A DNA stretch of 64,000 nt, taken from the NCBI RefSeq assembly GCF_009856365.1, contig NZ_WMEX01000001.1, forward strand, positions 124,001 through 188,000, written 5' to 3'. Of the stretch, positions 44,519 through 54,842 are shown one piece after another. The notes beneath the pieces are model-generated. The model saw only the letters and a program-made list of their open reading frames with translations. It was not told the DNA's origin and made no database searches. A program made the position numbers and the translations under genes. Numbering within the stretch: position 1 is the first letter of the stretch; the number at the start of each line of letters is the position of its first letter. The stretch is from Vreelandella halophila (lineage in GTDB: Bacteria; Pseudomonadota; Gammaproteobacteria; Pseudomonadales; Oleiphilaceae).

Positions 44519-44719
44519 TCGCTTGTTAGCAAGCGCCTACGGTAACTCTGTTTGCAGGGTTTCGCAGCTGTAGCTGCTCTTACTGAAACCCGAACCTTGG
44601 GAGCGGGCGCCGCGGCAATCAGCACTGATCGCAGCTGTCGCTGCTCCTACAATAAATCTGGAGTCTTAGGAGCGGCCATGGCCGCGATTACCGCCGGTCG
44701 CAGCCATGGCTGCTCCTAC
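44519..44719. repeat. Mixed REP cluster B6 between sufS and sufA
   Basis: Starts with a class A-like stem, TCGCTTGTTAGCAAGCGCCT (44519-44540), the only such copy outside 11.8-13.8 kb. Four class B stems follow: three TCGCAGCTG- or TCGCAGCC-type tails and one TAGGAGCGGCCATGGCCGCG head, plus one decayed copy. Confidence 0.8.
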
Positions 44720-44722
44720 TGT

Positions 44723-45940
44723 TTATTTGCCGGTGAACAGGCGCTGGATCCTCTGCAGGCCCTGGAAGAAAGTGTCCACCTCTTCCACCGTATTATAAAA
44801 CGCGAACGAGGCCCTGGCAGTACCCGCGATGCCGAAGTGCTCCATCAGCGGCATGCAGCAGTGATGACCGGTGCGGATCGCGATGCCCTGCTGGTCGAGC
44901 AGGGTGCCCAGGTCGCTGGGATGCAGGCCTTCGAGCCAGAACGAGAGGACCGGAACCTTGTTCTGCGCCTGGCCGTAGCGGGTCAGGCCAGGGAAGTCGG
45001 CGACCCATTCGTCCACGCGCCGGTCCAGTGCGGCCTCGGCCTCGTGCAGGCCGTCGTGGCCCAGATCGTCCAGATAGCGCATGGCGGTGGCCAGGCCGAT
45101 GGCCTCGGCGATGGCCGGTGTGCCAGCCTCGAACCGGTAGGGCGAGTTCTGGAAGCTGGTGCCCTCGAAGCTCACCCGGTGGATCATCTCGCCGCCGGTC
45201 TGATACACGGGCCATTCGTTGAGCAGATCCTCCCGGCCGTACAGCACGCCAATGCCGGTGGGGCCGAACAGCTTGTGGCCGGAGAAGACATAGAAATCGC
45301 AGTCCAGCGCCTGAACGTCCGCGCCCAGATGCGGTATGGCCTGGGCGCCGTCGACCAGGGTGTAGGCGCCGGCTTCTTTCGCTGCGGCTACCATTTCCCG
45401 GGTGGGATTGATGGTGCCGAGCACGTTGGACACCGCCGTGATGGCGAAGACCTTGGTGCGCTCACTCAGCTGGTCGCGGAAGCTCTGCTGGTCCAGCTCG
45501 CCCTCGGGGGTAACCTCGATCACCTTCAGGCTCGCGCCGGTGGCCTCGGCCAGCATCTGCCAGGGCACGATGTTAGCGTGGTGCTCCATGCGCGAGACCA
45601 GGATCTCGTCGCCCTGTTTCAGGCTGCGATAGAACCCGTTGGCCACCAGGTTGATGCCCTCGGTGGTGCCGCGCGTCCAGATGATCTCGTTGGCGCTGGC
45701 GGCGTTGATCTGGCTGCGGACCGTCTCGCGGGCACCCTCGAACAGGGCTGTGGCACGATCACCCAGGCTGTGCGCACCGCGGTGCACGTTGGAGTGCGTC
45801 TCGCGGAAGTACTGGGTCATGGCGTCCATGACCGCCTGCGGCTTCTGGGCCGAGGCGGCGTTGTCCAGATAGACCAGTGGCTTGCCGTTGACCTCCTGCT
45901 CGAGGATCGGGAAATCCGCGCGCACCTGCTCCAGATTCAT
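44723..45940 (-). CDS. sufS: SufS cysteine desulfurase
   Basis: 405 residues, class V aminotransferase fold. K223 in FSGHKLFGPTG binds PLP. RTGHHCCMPLMEHFG contains the catalytic cysteine, C361, with an extra C362 beside it. It removes sulfur from cysteine and passes it to SufE. It overlaps sufD by 4 bp. The sequence is otherwise typical for group II desulfurases. Confidence 0.94.
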   Translation of the reverse strand: MNLEQVRADFPILEQEVNGKPLVYLDNAASAQKPQAVMDAMTQYFRETHSNVHRGAHSLGDRATALFEGARETVRSQINAASANEIIWTRGTTEGINLVANGFYRSLKQGDEILVSRMEHHANIVPWQMLAEATGASLKVIEVTPEGELDQQSFRDQLSERTKVFAITAVSNVLGTINPTREMVAAAKEAGAYTLVDGAQAIPHLGADVQALDCDFYVFSGHKLFGPTGIGVLYGREDLLNEWPVYQTGGEMIHRVSFEGTSFQNSPYRFEAGTPAIAEAIGLATAMRYLDDLGHDGLHEAEAALDRRVDEWVADFPGLTRYGQAQNKVPVLSFWLEGLHPSDLGTLLDQQGIAIRTGHHCCMPLMEHFGIAGTARASFAFYNTVEEVDTFFQGLQRIQRLFTGK

Positions 45941-47244
45941 TCAGCCGCCCTCCGGAAGCTGGCCTCGATGAAGTCCGTCAGGCGGGTGTTGACCGCCTCG
46001 CGGATGTCCTCCAGCGGTACCTGGCCCACAAGCTCGTGCACGAAGGCCATGCTGAGCATGGTTGCCGCCGTGTCGCGGTCAATGCCGCGCGAGGTCAGGT
46101 AGAACAGCGAGCCTTCGTCCAGCTGGCCGACGGTGGCGCCATGGGCGCAGGTGACGTCGTCCGCGTAGATCTCAAGCTCGGGCTTGGTATCAATCTCGGC
46201 GTTGGTCGACAGAAGCAGGTTCTTGTTGTTCATATCCGCGTGGGACTGCTGGGCGTCCGGGTGGATATGAATGCGGCCGTTGAAGATCGCGTGTGAGCGG
46301 TCCGCGGCGAGGCAACGGTAGTTTTCGTCGCTGTCGCAGTTCGGTACCACGTGGTCGATGGCCGTGTGGTTATCGTAGTGCTGGCGGTCCTGGGTCAGGG
46401 CAATGCCGTTCAGCCGTGCGTAACCACCCTGGCCTTCGAGCCTGACCTGGAGGTCGTGCCGGCGCAGGTCGCCGCCGAAGCCGATGCAGTGGCTGTCGAG
46501 TTTGGCATTGGCGCCGACCTTCACGCCGGTAGCGCCGATGTGGCGCACGTTGGCCGGGTCCATGCACAGCCGGATGTAGGTGATGTTGGCGCTGTCGTCG
46601 AGCAGCAGTTCGGAGACGCTGTCCACCAGTACCGGCTGGTCGCCATTGCTGATGTATTCTTCCACCAGTGTCATCTTGCTGCCCTGGCCGGCTTCGACCA
46701 TGACGCGGGGGTAGTTGGAGCCACTGGCGCCGGCATCGGTGACGTACTGGATGTAGACCGGTTTGTCGACGCTGGTGTCCGCTGAAAGCCGGATCAGTAC
46801 GCCGTCTTCGAGCCGCGCGGTGTTGAGCGCCGCCAGCTGGGTGGTGCCGTGGTCGAGCGTGGTGTCGAGTTTCTTGGCCACGCTCTGGGCGGCGACATCG
46901 TCCAGATCCACAAAACGGCGAATGTCCACGCCGCTGGCGCTGGGCAGGTTGCTGCTGTCGAGATCGACCACCCCGTTGCGGATGACCAGACGGTAAACAC
47001 CTTCAACGCTGCGGTAATCAGCGTCACCCGTGCCCTGGGTCTGCGGCGCCAGTTCCGGATCCAGCTTGAGGTAGCGGCTGGAGTATTTCCAGTTCTCGGT
47101 CCGGCGGTTGGGCAGTGCCATGCCAGTGATGGCCTTGCTGCGGATGTCGCGCAGGCTCTTCAGCGGCGCGGGCAGCTGCTTGCCACCTTCCGGTGTGAAG
47201 GCATCGTCCAGCGGTGTCAGGGGCGTCTTGTGCGCAAGTGTCAT
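45937..47244 (-). CDS. sufD: SufD scaffold subunit
   Basis: 435 residues. The C-terminal beta-helix region HIHPDAQQSHADMNNKNLLL and AHGATVGQLDEGSLFYLTSR are SufB/SufD-family signatures; the conserved His in CAHGATVG is the one used for cluster assembly. It forms SufBC2D with SufB and SufC. It starts 10 bp after sufC and overlaps sufS by 4 bp. Confidence 0.93.
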   Translation of the reverse strand: MTLAHKTPLTPLDDAFTPEGGKQLPAPLKSLRDIRSKAITGMALPNRRTENWKYSSRYLKLDPELAPQTQGTGDADYRSVEGVYRLVIRNGVVDLDSSNLPSASGVDIRRFVDLDDVAAQSVAKKLDTTLDHGTTQLAALNTARLEDGVLIRLSADTSVDKPVYIQYVTDAGASGSNYPRVMVEAGQGSKMTLVEEYISNGDQPVLVDSVSELLLDDSANITYIRLCMDPANVRHIGATGVKVGANAKLDSHCIGFGGDLRRHDLQVRLEGQGGYARLNGIALTQDRQHYDNHTAIDHVVPNCDSDENYRCLAADRSHAIFNGRIHIHPDAQQSHADMNNKNLLLSTNAEIDTKPELEIYADDVTCAHGATVGQLDEGSLFYLTSRGIDRDTAATMLSMAFVHELVGQVPLEDIREAVNTRLTDFIEASFRRAAE

Positions 47245-47254
47245 GGAACCTCCT

Positions 47255-48016
47255 TCAGCCGGCGGCTTCCGCTTCGTTGATGCCGAGCCAGCCGTAGCCG
47301 TGTTCTTCGAGTTCCATCGCCAGCTGCTTGTCGCCGGTCTTGATGATCTGACCGTTGGCGAGCACGTGCACGACGTCCGGCACGATGTGGTTGAGCAGGC
47401 GCTGGTAGTGGGTGACGACGAGGAAGGAGCGGTTGTCGGCCCGCAGGGTGTTCACGCCGTTGGCGATGGTTTTGAGCGCGTCGATGTCGAGGCCGGAGTC
47501 GGTCTCATCGAGGATGCCCAGGCGCGGCTCCATCATGAGCATCTGCATGATCTCGTTGCGCTTTTTCTCGCCACCGGAGAAGCCTTCGTTGACGCCACGC
47601 TTGAGGAAGTCGGGGCTGAGGTCAACCTGCTTGGCTTTTTCCTTGGCCAGCTTCATGAAGCTGGGGGCGTCGAGTTCGTCCTGGCCGTGGTGCTTGCGCA
47701 GGGTGTTGAGGGCGGTGCGCAGGAACTGGAGGTTGCTGACGCCGGGGATTTCGACCGGATACTGGAACGCCAGGAAGAGGCCAGCGAGGGCGCGCTCTTC
47801 GACTTCGAGCTCGAGCAGGTTCTGGCCGTCGAACAGGATTTCGCCTTCGGTGACTTCGAAGGCTTCGTGGCCGACGAGGACCTGGGCGAGGGTGGACTTG
47901 CCGGAGCCGTTGGGGCCCATGACGGCGTGGACTTCGCCGGGTTTGATCTCGAGGTTGATGCCCTTGAGGATCGGGGTGCCCTCGACGCTGGCGTGGAGAT
48001 TTTTGATGGTCAGCAT
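47255..48016 (-). CDS. sufC: SufC ATPase
   Basis: 253 residues. MGPNGSGKSTLAQVL is Walker A, FSGGEKKRNEI the ABC signature and GILDETDSGLDID Walker B. It is a soluble ABC ATPase that powers SufBCD rearrangement. The ATG at 48016 starts the conserved protein. It is separated from sufB by 264 bp, an unusual gap for sufBC. Confidence 0.94.
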   Translation of the reverse strand: MLTIKNLHASVEGTPILKGINLEIKPGEVHAVMGPNGSGKSTLAQVLVGHEAFEVTEGEILFDGQNLLELEVEERALAGLFLAFQYPVEIPGVSNLQFLRTALNTLRKHHGQDELDAPSFMKLAKEKAKQVDLSPDFLKRGVNEGFSGGEKKRNEIMQMLMMEPRLGILDETDSGLDIDALKTIANGVNTLRADNRSFLVVTHYQRLLNHIVPDVVHVLANGQIIKTGDKQLAMELEEHGYGWLGINEAEAAG

Positions 48017-48083
48017 GTGGGTGCTCTCTACCTGTTTACAGTTGTTCAAATGATCAAGACTGATGAATTCCTGCTCCGGGCGC

Positions 48084-48179
48084 TGGGGGACTTCGCTCCG
48101 GGAATCGCCACGAGTACGTCCATGTAGGCTGCTCTTCCGCCATCCATGGCTCCAGAGCTTCCCGAATCGAAGTCCCCCA
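48084..48179. repeat. Long inverted repeat in the sufB-sufC gap
   Basis: Arms at 48084-48104 and 48159-48179 match at 19 of 21 positions (TGGGGGACTTCG then CGGGAA) and enclose about 54 bp. A second, smaller hairpin (TGGGGTGATGTACCCCA) follows near 48221. The gap (48017-48280) holds no convincing gene. It looks like a small intergenic insertion element unlike the class A or B repeats. Confidence 0.65.
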
Positions 48180-48280
48180 CCACCCGGTATCTGATTCTCT
48201 GCTGTACGCCGCTGGTGATGGGGTGATGTACCCCACCCACCTTGATCTGATCGCCTTGAAGACGCCTGATCCGGGTGTCT

Positions 48281-49795
<1,515 letters not shown>

Positions 49796-49989
49796 GGCTG
49801 CAACTCCACTGGTTCTGGGCCTGTGCGCGCGTGGCACCGGCCTTTCATGAACGGATAAATTCGGGGAAGACTGTGCAGTGCAGTGTCTTGCCGGAATTCA
49901 TCCAACCCCTTTGAAAAGCGTCTCCTGAAGCGGATTCCCGCGAGTTACGCTATCACTGGCTTCTACGTCCAGCCTTGTTCTGGAGATTG

Positions 49990-50022
49990 ATTGTACAATA
50001 CCTGAGTAAATATGTCAGGTAT
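49990..50022 (-). promoter_or_regulatory. sufB promoter with IscR-type operator
   Basis: On the minus strand CTGACA (50018-50013) and TACAAT (49995-49990) are spaced by 17 bp. Overlapping the -35 and spacer, 49998-50022 is a near-palindrome whose arms are AATACCTGA and TCAGGTATT (with one flanking base each). By hand it fits the 25-bp type-1 IscR consensus I recall at 22 of 25 positions. The 5' leader to sufB is about 190 nt. Confidence 0.72.
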
Positions 50023-50138
50023 TCCGCCTGAGTGGTAACCATTATACCGGAAGCGGCATGGGCGGGGTTAATCGTGCTGATAGGGGTCGGCTCCGGGTAT
50101 AATCCGTGGCTCCTGGATTGACTCTGGAGAGAGCTGTA

Positions 50139-50477
50139 ATGGAGACCATTGAGTGGGGTGATTTCGAGCGGGTTCAGATCCGGGCCGGCACCATTGTTGA
50201 GGTCGAGGACTTTCCGCAGGCCCGGCGCCCGGCCTACAAATTGCGCGTGGATTTCGGGGCCGGGCTCGGGGTTCTCAAATCCAGCGCCCAGATCACGGAT
50301 CTTTACGCCCGTGAGGAACTGGAGGGGCGCCAGGTTCTGGCGGTGGTGAACTTCCCCGCCAAGCAGATCGGCCCCATCCGCTCGGAGTGCCTGGTCACCG
50401 GCCTGCATCGTGAGGACGGCGCGGTCGTGCTGGCAGTACCGGACAAGCCGGTGCCGAATGGGGCGCGGCTGGCCTGA
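50139..50477 (+). CDS. csaA: CsaA-type tRNA-binding-domain protein
   Basis: 112 residues, one OB-fold domain. [19 protein letters not shown] and SSAQITDLY are CsaA signatures, and RSECLVTG lies near the end. CsaA is a dimeric export-related chaperone in Bacillus; the role in gammaproteobacteria is less clear. GGAGAGAG precedes the ATG at 50139. It diverges from sufB and converges on the MFS gene. Confidence 0.88.
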   Translation: METIEWGDFERVQIRAGTIVEVEDFPQARRPAYKLRVDFGAGLGVLKSSAQITDLYAREELEGRQVLAVVNFPAKQIGPIRSECLVTGLHREDGAVVLAVPDKPVPNGARLA

Positions 50478-50495
50478 GCTCGGCTGGCTGGCGGA

Positions 50496-51650
50496 TCAGT
50501 TGGGCAGTCTCAGGCGCAATGCCAGAGGAACAGTGAGTGCTGTGCACAGGGTGATGAATCCCACGGCGGCGAGTGCGGCCCCGGTGGTGTCCGCCAGAAG
50601 GCCGCCGCCCAGGGGTACGAGGAACGCCACGGTGTAGCCGATGGTGAAGGTTCCTGCCGACAGCCGGCCAGCCTCGGCGCTTGGGACCAGTTGGGGGGGC
50701 AGTGAGACGATCAGGATGAGCAGGATGCCGGCAAAGAAGCTCATGGCCACGGCGAAGGCAACACCGGGCCAGCCGTCGACCAGGATGAAGCCGAGCATGG
50801 CGGCCACGCTGAGACCGGCGCTGCACAGGATTGGGCCGCGCCGGCCGACCCAGTGCCGGGCCATCCACAGCATCAGGGCCGAGGCGACGACCTGCGCGAA
50901 GTTGAAGCTGAACAGGGTAGTGTCCAGCCGGGCCAGTTCGCCGCGGTCCTCAAGGACGCTGGCCATGTAGGCGTTGGTGCCGAAGAAAAGCGACGCGGTG
51001 CCGGCCAGGAGCAGGCCGAGCTTCCACATCAGCGGGTCGCGCAGGCGCGGCAGCCACTGGCTGCTGTCGCTGCCATCGCTGGAGGCGGTTTTCGGCAGCA
51101 TCAGAAGGAGCGCGATCAGCAGGGCCGGCAGCGACCACACAAGCAGCGTCAGTCGCCAGCTGTTTCCGGTCAGCGGCATGATGACCGGCAGAGTCAGGCC
51201 GGCGCCGATGAACTCGCCCATCAGCATGCCGTTCATGTAACAGGCCGAGCCCAGAGCGAGCCGTGTGGGAGTGAGCCAGCGTGGGAGAAGCGCCGGCAGC
51301 GACGGCTGCATGACGGCTATCGCCAGACCCATGACGGCACTGGCGCCCAACAACAGGACGGGGCCCTGGGCGAGCCCCCGGGTTGCCGACATGACGCCGA
51401 CCACGGCCAGGGCAGCTGCCAGTGCGTTGCGTGGGCCCATGCGCATGATCAGGAGCGACCCCGCGAGTGCCCCCAGGGCGAGCATCAGAACCGGCAGGGT
51501 GGTCAGTGCCCCGATGTGGGTCTGGCTCAGGGCCAGTTCTTCGCCGATGGCCGGTGCCAGGGCGGGAGCCACCAGTATGGGCAGGCGCATGTAGAGCCCT
51601 GCCAGCCAGAGCAGGACCAGCAGGCCGATGTCCCTGGTGCGGTCGTTCAT
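50496..51650 (-). CDS. MFS transporter, CynX/NimT type
   Basis: 384 residues with twelve helices. The N-terminus LYMRLPILVAPALAPAIGEEL and the loop SLPALLPRWL are typical of the CynX/NimT branch of the major facilitator superfamily (cyanate, nitroimidazole or small-molecule exporters). Substrate unknown. It stands alone, with a class B doublet upstream. Confidence 0.82.
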   Translation of the reverse strand: MNDRTRDIGLLVLLWLAGLYMRLPILVAPALAPAIGEELALSQTHIGALTTLPVLMLALGALAGSLLIMRMGPRNALAAALAVVGVMSATRGLAQGPVLLLGASAVMGLAIAVMQPSLPALLPRWLTPTRLALGSACYMNGMLMGEFIGAGLTLPVIMPLTGNSWRLTLLVWSLPALLIALLLMLPKTASSDGSDSSQWLPRLRDPLMWKLGLLLAGTASLFFGTNAYMASVLEDRGELARLDTTLFSFNFAQVVASALMLWMARHWVGRRGPILCSAGLSVAAMLGFILVDGWPGVAFAVAMSFFAGILLILIVSLPPQLVPSAEAGRLSAGTFTIGYTVAFLVPLGGGLLADTTGAALAAVGFITLCTALTVPLALRLRLPN

Positions 51651-51673
51651 GGAATCCCCCTGACAGTACCCCC

Positions 51674-51738
51674 GTAGGAGCGGCCATGGCCGCGATTGCC
51701 TGTGACCGCCTTTCGATCGCGGCCATGGCCGCTCCTAC
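51674..51738. repeat. Class B REP doublet B7
   Basis: A GTAGGAGCGGCCATGGCCGC head and a perfect inverse copy, separated by about 21 nt. This is the one doublet whose two stems are of the same type. Confidence 0.88.
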
Positions 51739-51821
51739 AGAGGGGTGTTGCTGTATGCCGTTGTGGAGCAGGCTAGGCCCGGAGCGCAGTCCGGGCCATG
51801 GGGATAAACCGAGATGCGGTG

Positions 51822-52388
51822 TCAGAAGTGATACTGGATCGAGCCGGTAATCAGGCTCAGGTCGTCCTCATCCAGTGCCCCGTCGCTGTAGTCAACGTTG
51901 GGGACGTAGTCGTAGTCCGCGCGGATATAGAGGTGCTCGGTTATACCCACCTGGGCACCGACACCGGTTCGCAGACTGATGCCGGTGTTATCCACCGTCG
52001 CTGTCGCTATGTCCAGTTCTGAGTCCCAGAAGAAGCCGCCGGCTTTGGCGAAGACATCCATCCGGTTACCCAGCGGCAGGTGAACGAGGCCGGTTACATC
52101 CAGTCCGTGCAGGCTGAGTTCCGTGTCTGTTGTATCGTTCAGCTCAAAGTCCTGACTCCGGGTATAGCCCACTTCCACGCCGAAGTTCGAAAGCAGCCGC
52201 GCACCGCTGTAGACGCGGAAAGCCGTGGTCCCATCGTCACAGTCGGAGCCCAGGTTGTCGCAGGCATCGGCCAGTGATGCCATGCCGCCGCCAATGCCGG
52301 AGTAGGGATACTCATAGTCCCCGCTGGCGTTCGCCTGGAAGGGAACGGCGGTGGCGAGCAGTGCGACGGCGGGAAGAAGTCGATTCAT
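51822..52388 (-). CDS. Small outer-membrane beta-barrel protein
   Basis: 188 residues with a signal peptide ending at FQANA-SG. The mature part alternates amphipathic strands, such as GVEVGYTRSQDFEL and VFAKAGGFFWDSELDI, and ends in QYHF, an aromatic C-terminal barrel signature. It resembles eight-stranded OmpA/OmpW-size barrels. Function unknown. It stands alone between class B repeat clusters. Confidence 0.75.
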   Translation of the reverse strand: MNRLLPAVALLATAVPFQANASGDYEYPYSGIGGGMASLADACDNLGSDCDDGTTAFRVYSGARLLSNFGVEVGYTRSQDFELNDTTDTELSLHGLDVTGLVHLPLGNRMDVFAKAGGFFWDSELDIATATVDNTGISLRTGVGAQVGITEHLYIRADYDYVPNVDYSDGALDEDDLSLITGSIQYHF

Positions 52389-52571
52389 TGGTTGCCTCTT
52401 TTGCTGGAATGCGCGGTAAGGGTTTGATTCATCTGAGCAGAGATATAGCCGCTGCGATGCACCCTGTCAACGTGGGGGGCTCGCCGACAGCCCCGGTCGC
52501 AAAGGCAAATGCAATGCAAGGTGTTCTGTGGTTTGCTGTTTCCGTGTCGCGTTGGAGTAGCCAGTACTGAA

Positions 52572-52760
52572 TCGCAGCTGTAGCTGCTCCTGTACAGAGG
52601 TCCGTAGGGGGCCCATTGGCGCGGGCAAATCGCAGCTGTAGCTGCTCCTACACAGGGGGTCCGTAGGGGGGGCCATTGCCGCGGTCGAATCGCAGCTGTA
52701 GCTGCTCCTGCACAGGGGGCCCGTAGGAGCGGCCATGGCCGCGACTGGACCGCAGCTGCT
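52572..52760. repeat. Class B REP cluster B8, tandem
   Basis: Three nearly identical TCGCAGCTGTAGCTGCTCCT stems at about 60-bp intervals, each followed by a GTAGG head; the first two heads are decayed (GTAGGGGGCCCATTGGCGCG), the third is intact. A final stub CCGCAGCTGCTC precedes the next gene. Confidence 0.85.
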
Positions 52761-52787
52761 CTGAAGGGATCTGAAGAGAGGTTGATT

Positions 52788-53819
52788 ATGACAGAGAACG
52801 ATGCCGGCCCGATCCTTGATCGGCTTCTCGAGGCGCACGTGCAGCACGAAATGGCACGGATGGATCATGACGCGCTGCGCGAGGACCTGGAAAGGGAACT
52901 GGGCCATGCCCTTGAGGCAGCCAACAGCATCCGGCTGAACGAGGTGATCAGTGCGGACACGGTCAATGCCATCATTTACCGCCATACCGTGGAACGGGAG
53001 ATGCCGCCGATTATCCCCGAGATGGCGGCCACCTTTACCCAGGATGTGGTTGGCTCGCAGTTCCACCGGGATGCCACACCGGGTGACCTGATGGACCGCC
53101 AGCGGCTGGAGGCCTTCGTGGACCAGGTGCTGCTTCTCAGGGAACAGCGCCAGAAGCTGATTGACCGGATGCTGGAGCAGCCGGTGTACAAGGAGCTGGT
53201 GGCCAACCTGATGTACGAGGCCATCGTGCGCTACGTGTACGAGGAGAACCTTCTGAGCCGGCGGGTGCCGGGGGTGAGCTCGGCGCTTAAGTTCAGCTCG
53301 AAGGTGCTCAACAGGGCCGTCTCCGGGCTGGACGATGTCTGGGAGAAAAGCATCAAGGGCTACATCTCGCGCAACGTTGAGAAGCTCGCACGCCACAGCG
53401 CGGACTTCCTGGCGGAGCAGCTTACGGATGAGGAGATCAAGGCCAGCGTGATGGATGCCTGGGATACGTTCAGCGACCGTCCCCTCTCCGAGCTGGAGCA
53501 GGGCCTTGGTGAGGTTGAGTGGAGCGAGTTTGTGGTGATGGGCTACGACTACTGGCTGGCTTTCCGCAAGAGCGATTACTACCGCAACGCCTACGAAACG
53601 GTGGTGAACCAGCTGTTCGAGCGTTATGGCGACCGCACCCTGGGTGATCTGCTGAACGAGTTCAACATTGACCAGTCAACCATCATGACGGAACTGGACG
53701 CGGTCCTGCCCCGGGCTCTGGAAGCACTGAAGGCCAGTGGCCTGCTGGAGGGGATTGTCCGGCGTCGGCTGGAAGGGTTCTATAACAGTGAGGCGGCACG
53801 CGCGGCGCTGGATGGATGA
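52788..53819 (+). CDS. Conserved helical protein of unknown function
   Basis: 343 residues, almost entirely predicted helix, with no signal peptide or membrane helix. Segments such as LFERYGDRTLGDLLNEFNID and EWSEFVVMGYDYWLAFR are regular but I do not recognise them. The ATG at 52788 is preceded by AAGAGAGG. It is transcribed convergently with the barrel gene to its right. A cytoplasmic or envelope-associated role cannot be decided. Confidence 0.65.
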   Translation: MTENDAGPILDRLLEAHVQHEMARMDHDALREDLERELGHALEAANSIRLNEVISADTVNAIIYRHTVEREMPPIIPEMAATFTQDVVGSQFHRDATPGDLMDRQRLEAFVDQVLLLREQRQKLIDRMLEQPVYKELVANLMYEAIVRYVYEENLLSRRVPGVSSALKFSSKVLNRAVSGLDDVWEKSIKGYISRNVEKLARHSADFLAEQLTDEEIKASVMDAWDTFSDRPLSELEQGLGEVEWSEFVVMGYDYWLAFRKSDYYRNAYETVVNQLFERYGDRTLGDLLNEFNIDQSTIMTELDAVLPRALEALKASGLLEGIVRRRLEGFYNSEAARAALDG

Positions 53820-53823
53820 AAAA

Positions 53824-53843
53824 CGGGCGGCCGAAGCCGCCCG
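53824..53843 (-). terminator. Intrinsic terminator with UUCG loop
   Basis: On the minus strand CGGGCGGC-TTCG-GCCGCCCG is followed by TTTTTC. It terminates the barrel gene at 53871 and may also act on the convergent gene. Confidence 0.85.
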
Positions 53844-53870
53844 CGGTGTGTCGTGCTGCCCTGGTGCACC

Positions 53871-54650
53871 TCAGAAGGCGACGTTCAGCCGGATATAGCC
53901 AGGGATGCTGACCTCGGTAGAGGCATCCGCCAGACCGTTGTTCGGGGTGGCCTGGATCATCGACACATCCAGGGTCACATTTTCGTTGTACAACCAACGG
54001 GTGCCCAGCATCAGCGAGGGGTCCACGCTGTCGCCGAAGCGGTCTTCCCGGGTCGTCACGTTGACCTCAAGGCCGGGCTCAAAGCGCCCGAAATCAGTCT
54101 CCGGCAGGGCGTAGTGGGCGCCCATGCCCAGGTTCAGGTAGGCATCACTGGCGTCATTCCGGGCACCGTCGTCGAACACCAGTTCCGGGTTGAAGTTGAG
54201 GATGAACCGGTCGATGTCGGCCGTGAAGGCGGCGCCGGCACCCAGGTTGGTAGTGCTTTCCTCGGTATAACCCTGCTGTTGTTGGGCATCGTCTGAATCG
54301 TAGTGGGCAACCGCACCGTAGGCCGCCCAGTCAATCACCACGTCATCGCCGGCCTGCAGGGGGCGCAGTCCCACCTTGAACAGCGCTTCATTCTGACTGG
54401 TGCGTGGGTTGATGCGGCTGTGGTTGAGAACCAGCTCGGAGCCGGGCAGTCCCAGCCGTACGCCGGCACTGAAGTCCTGATCACCCCCGGTGCGCAGATC
54501 AACACTGGCCTTTTTGTTGGGGGCCGTGGTGCCGCGCTCGAGCATGAAGCCACGCGTGGGTTCGTTGTAGCTCTGGTTCTGGGCGAGTGCACCGGTGGAA
54601 ACAGCGGCGGTTGTCAGCGCCAGAGTGGTAACACGGAACATCTTGTTCAT
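53871..54650 (-). CDS. Outer-membrane beta-barrel protein
   Basis: 259 residues with a signal peptide (cleavage near GALA-QNQ). Strands such as FSAGVRLGLPGSELVLNHS and AYLNLGMGAHYAL alternate, and it ends RLNVAF with terminal Phe. Likely a 10- to 12-strand barrel of unknown function. The ATG at 54650 has GGAGAGCACC directly upstream. It diverges from the next barrel gene, sharing a 192-bp promoter region. Confidence 0.75.
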   Translation of the reverse strand: MNKMFRVTTLALTTAAVSTGALAQNQSYNEPTRGFMLERGTTAPNKKASVDLRTGGDQDFSAGVRLGLPGSELVLNHSRINPRTSQNEALFKVGLRPLQAGDDVVIDWAAYGAVAHYDSDDAQQQQGYTEESTTNLGAGAAFTADIDRFILNFNPELVFDDGARNDASDAYLNLGMGAHYALPETDFGRFEPGLEVNVTTREDRFGDSVDPSLMLGTRWLYNENVTLDVSMIQATPNNGLADASTEVSIPGYIRLNVAF

Positions 54651-54842
54651 GGTGCTCTCCTTGGTGTTGAGCTGCATGATTGTCAGGTCTGTATTGCAAA
54701 AGCAATGTAAACGCGGGGCTGCGACTGGTTCAATTAAACCTGTGACAGGAAACACATTTGTGGGGTAGTAGCCTGTTCCCGCCATGACAGAGCGTTATCC
54801 TCAACGCTGCGTATTCCTTGGCAGTAAGGGAGAGTGAAGACT

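Noticed and set aside
48046-48240. 64-codon frame in the sufB-sufC gap
   Set aside because: It covers the inverted repeat, whose structure explains the sequence better, and it shows no protein-like pattern.
49953-50408. 151-codon minus-strand frame upstream of sufB, considered as a possible regulator gene
   Set aside because: It is mostly antisense to csaA and contains no Rrf2 or helix-turn-helix motif; the IscR-like site lies inside it.
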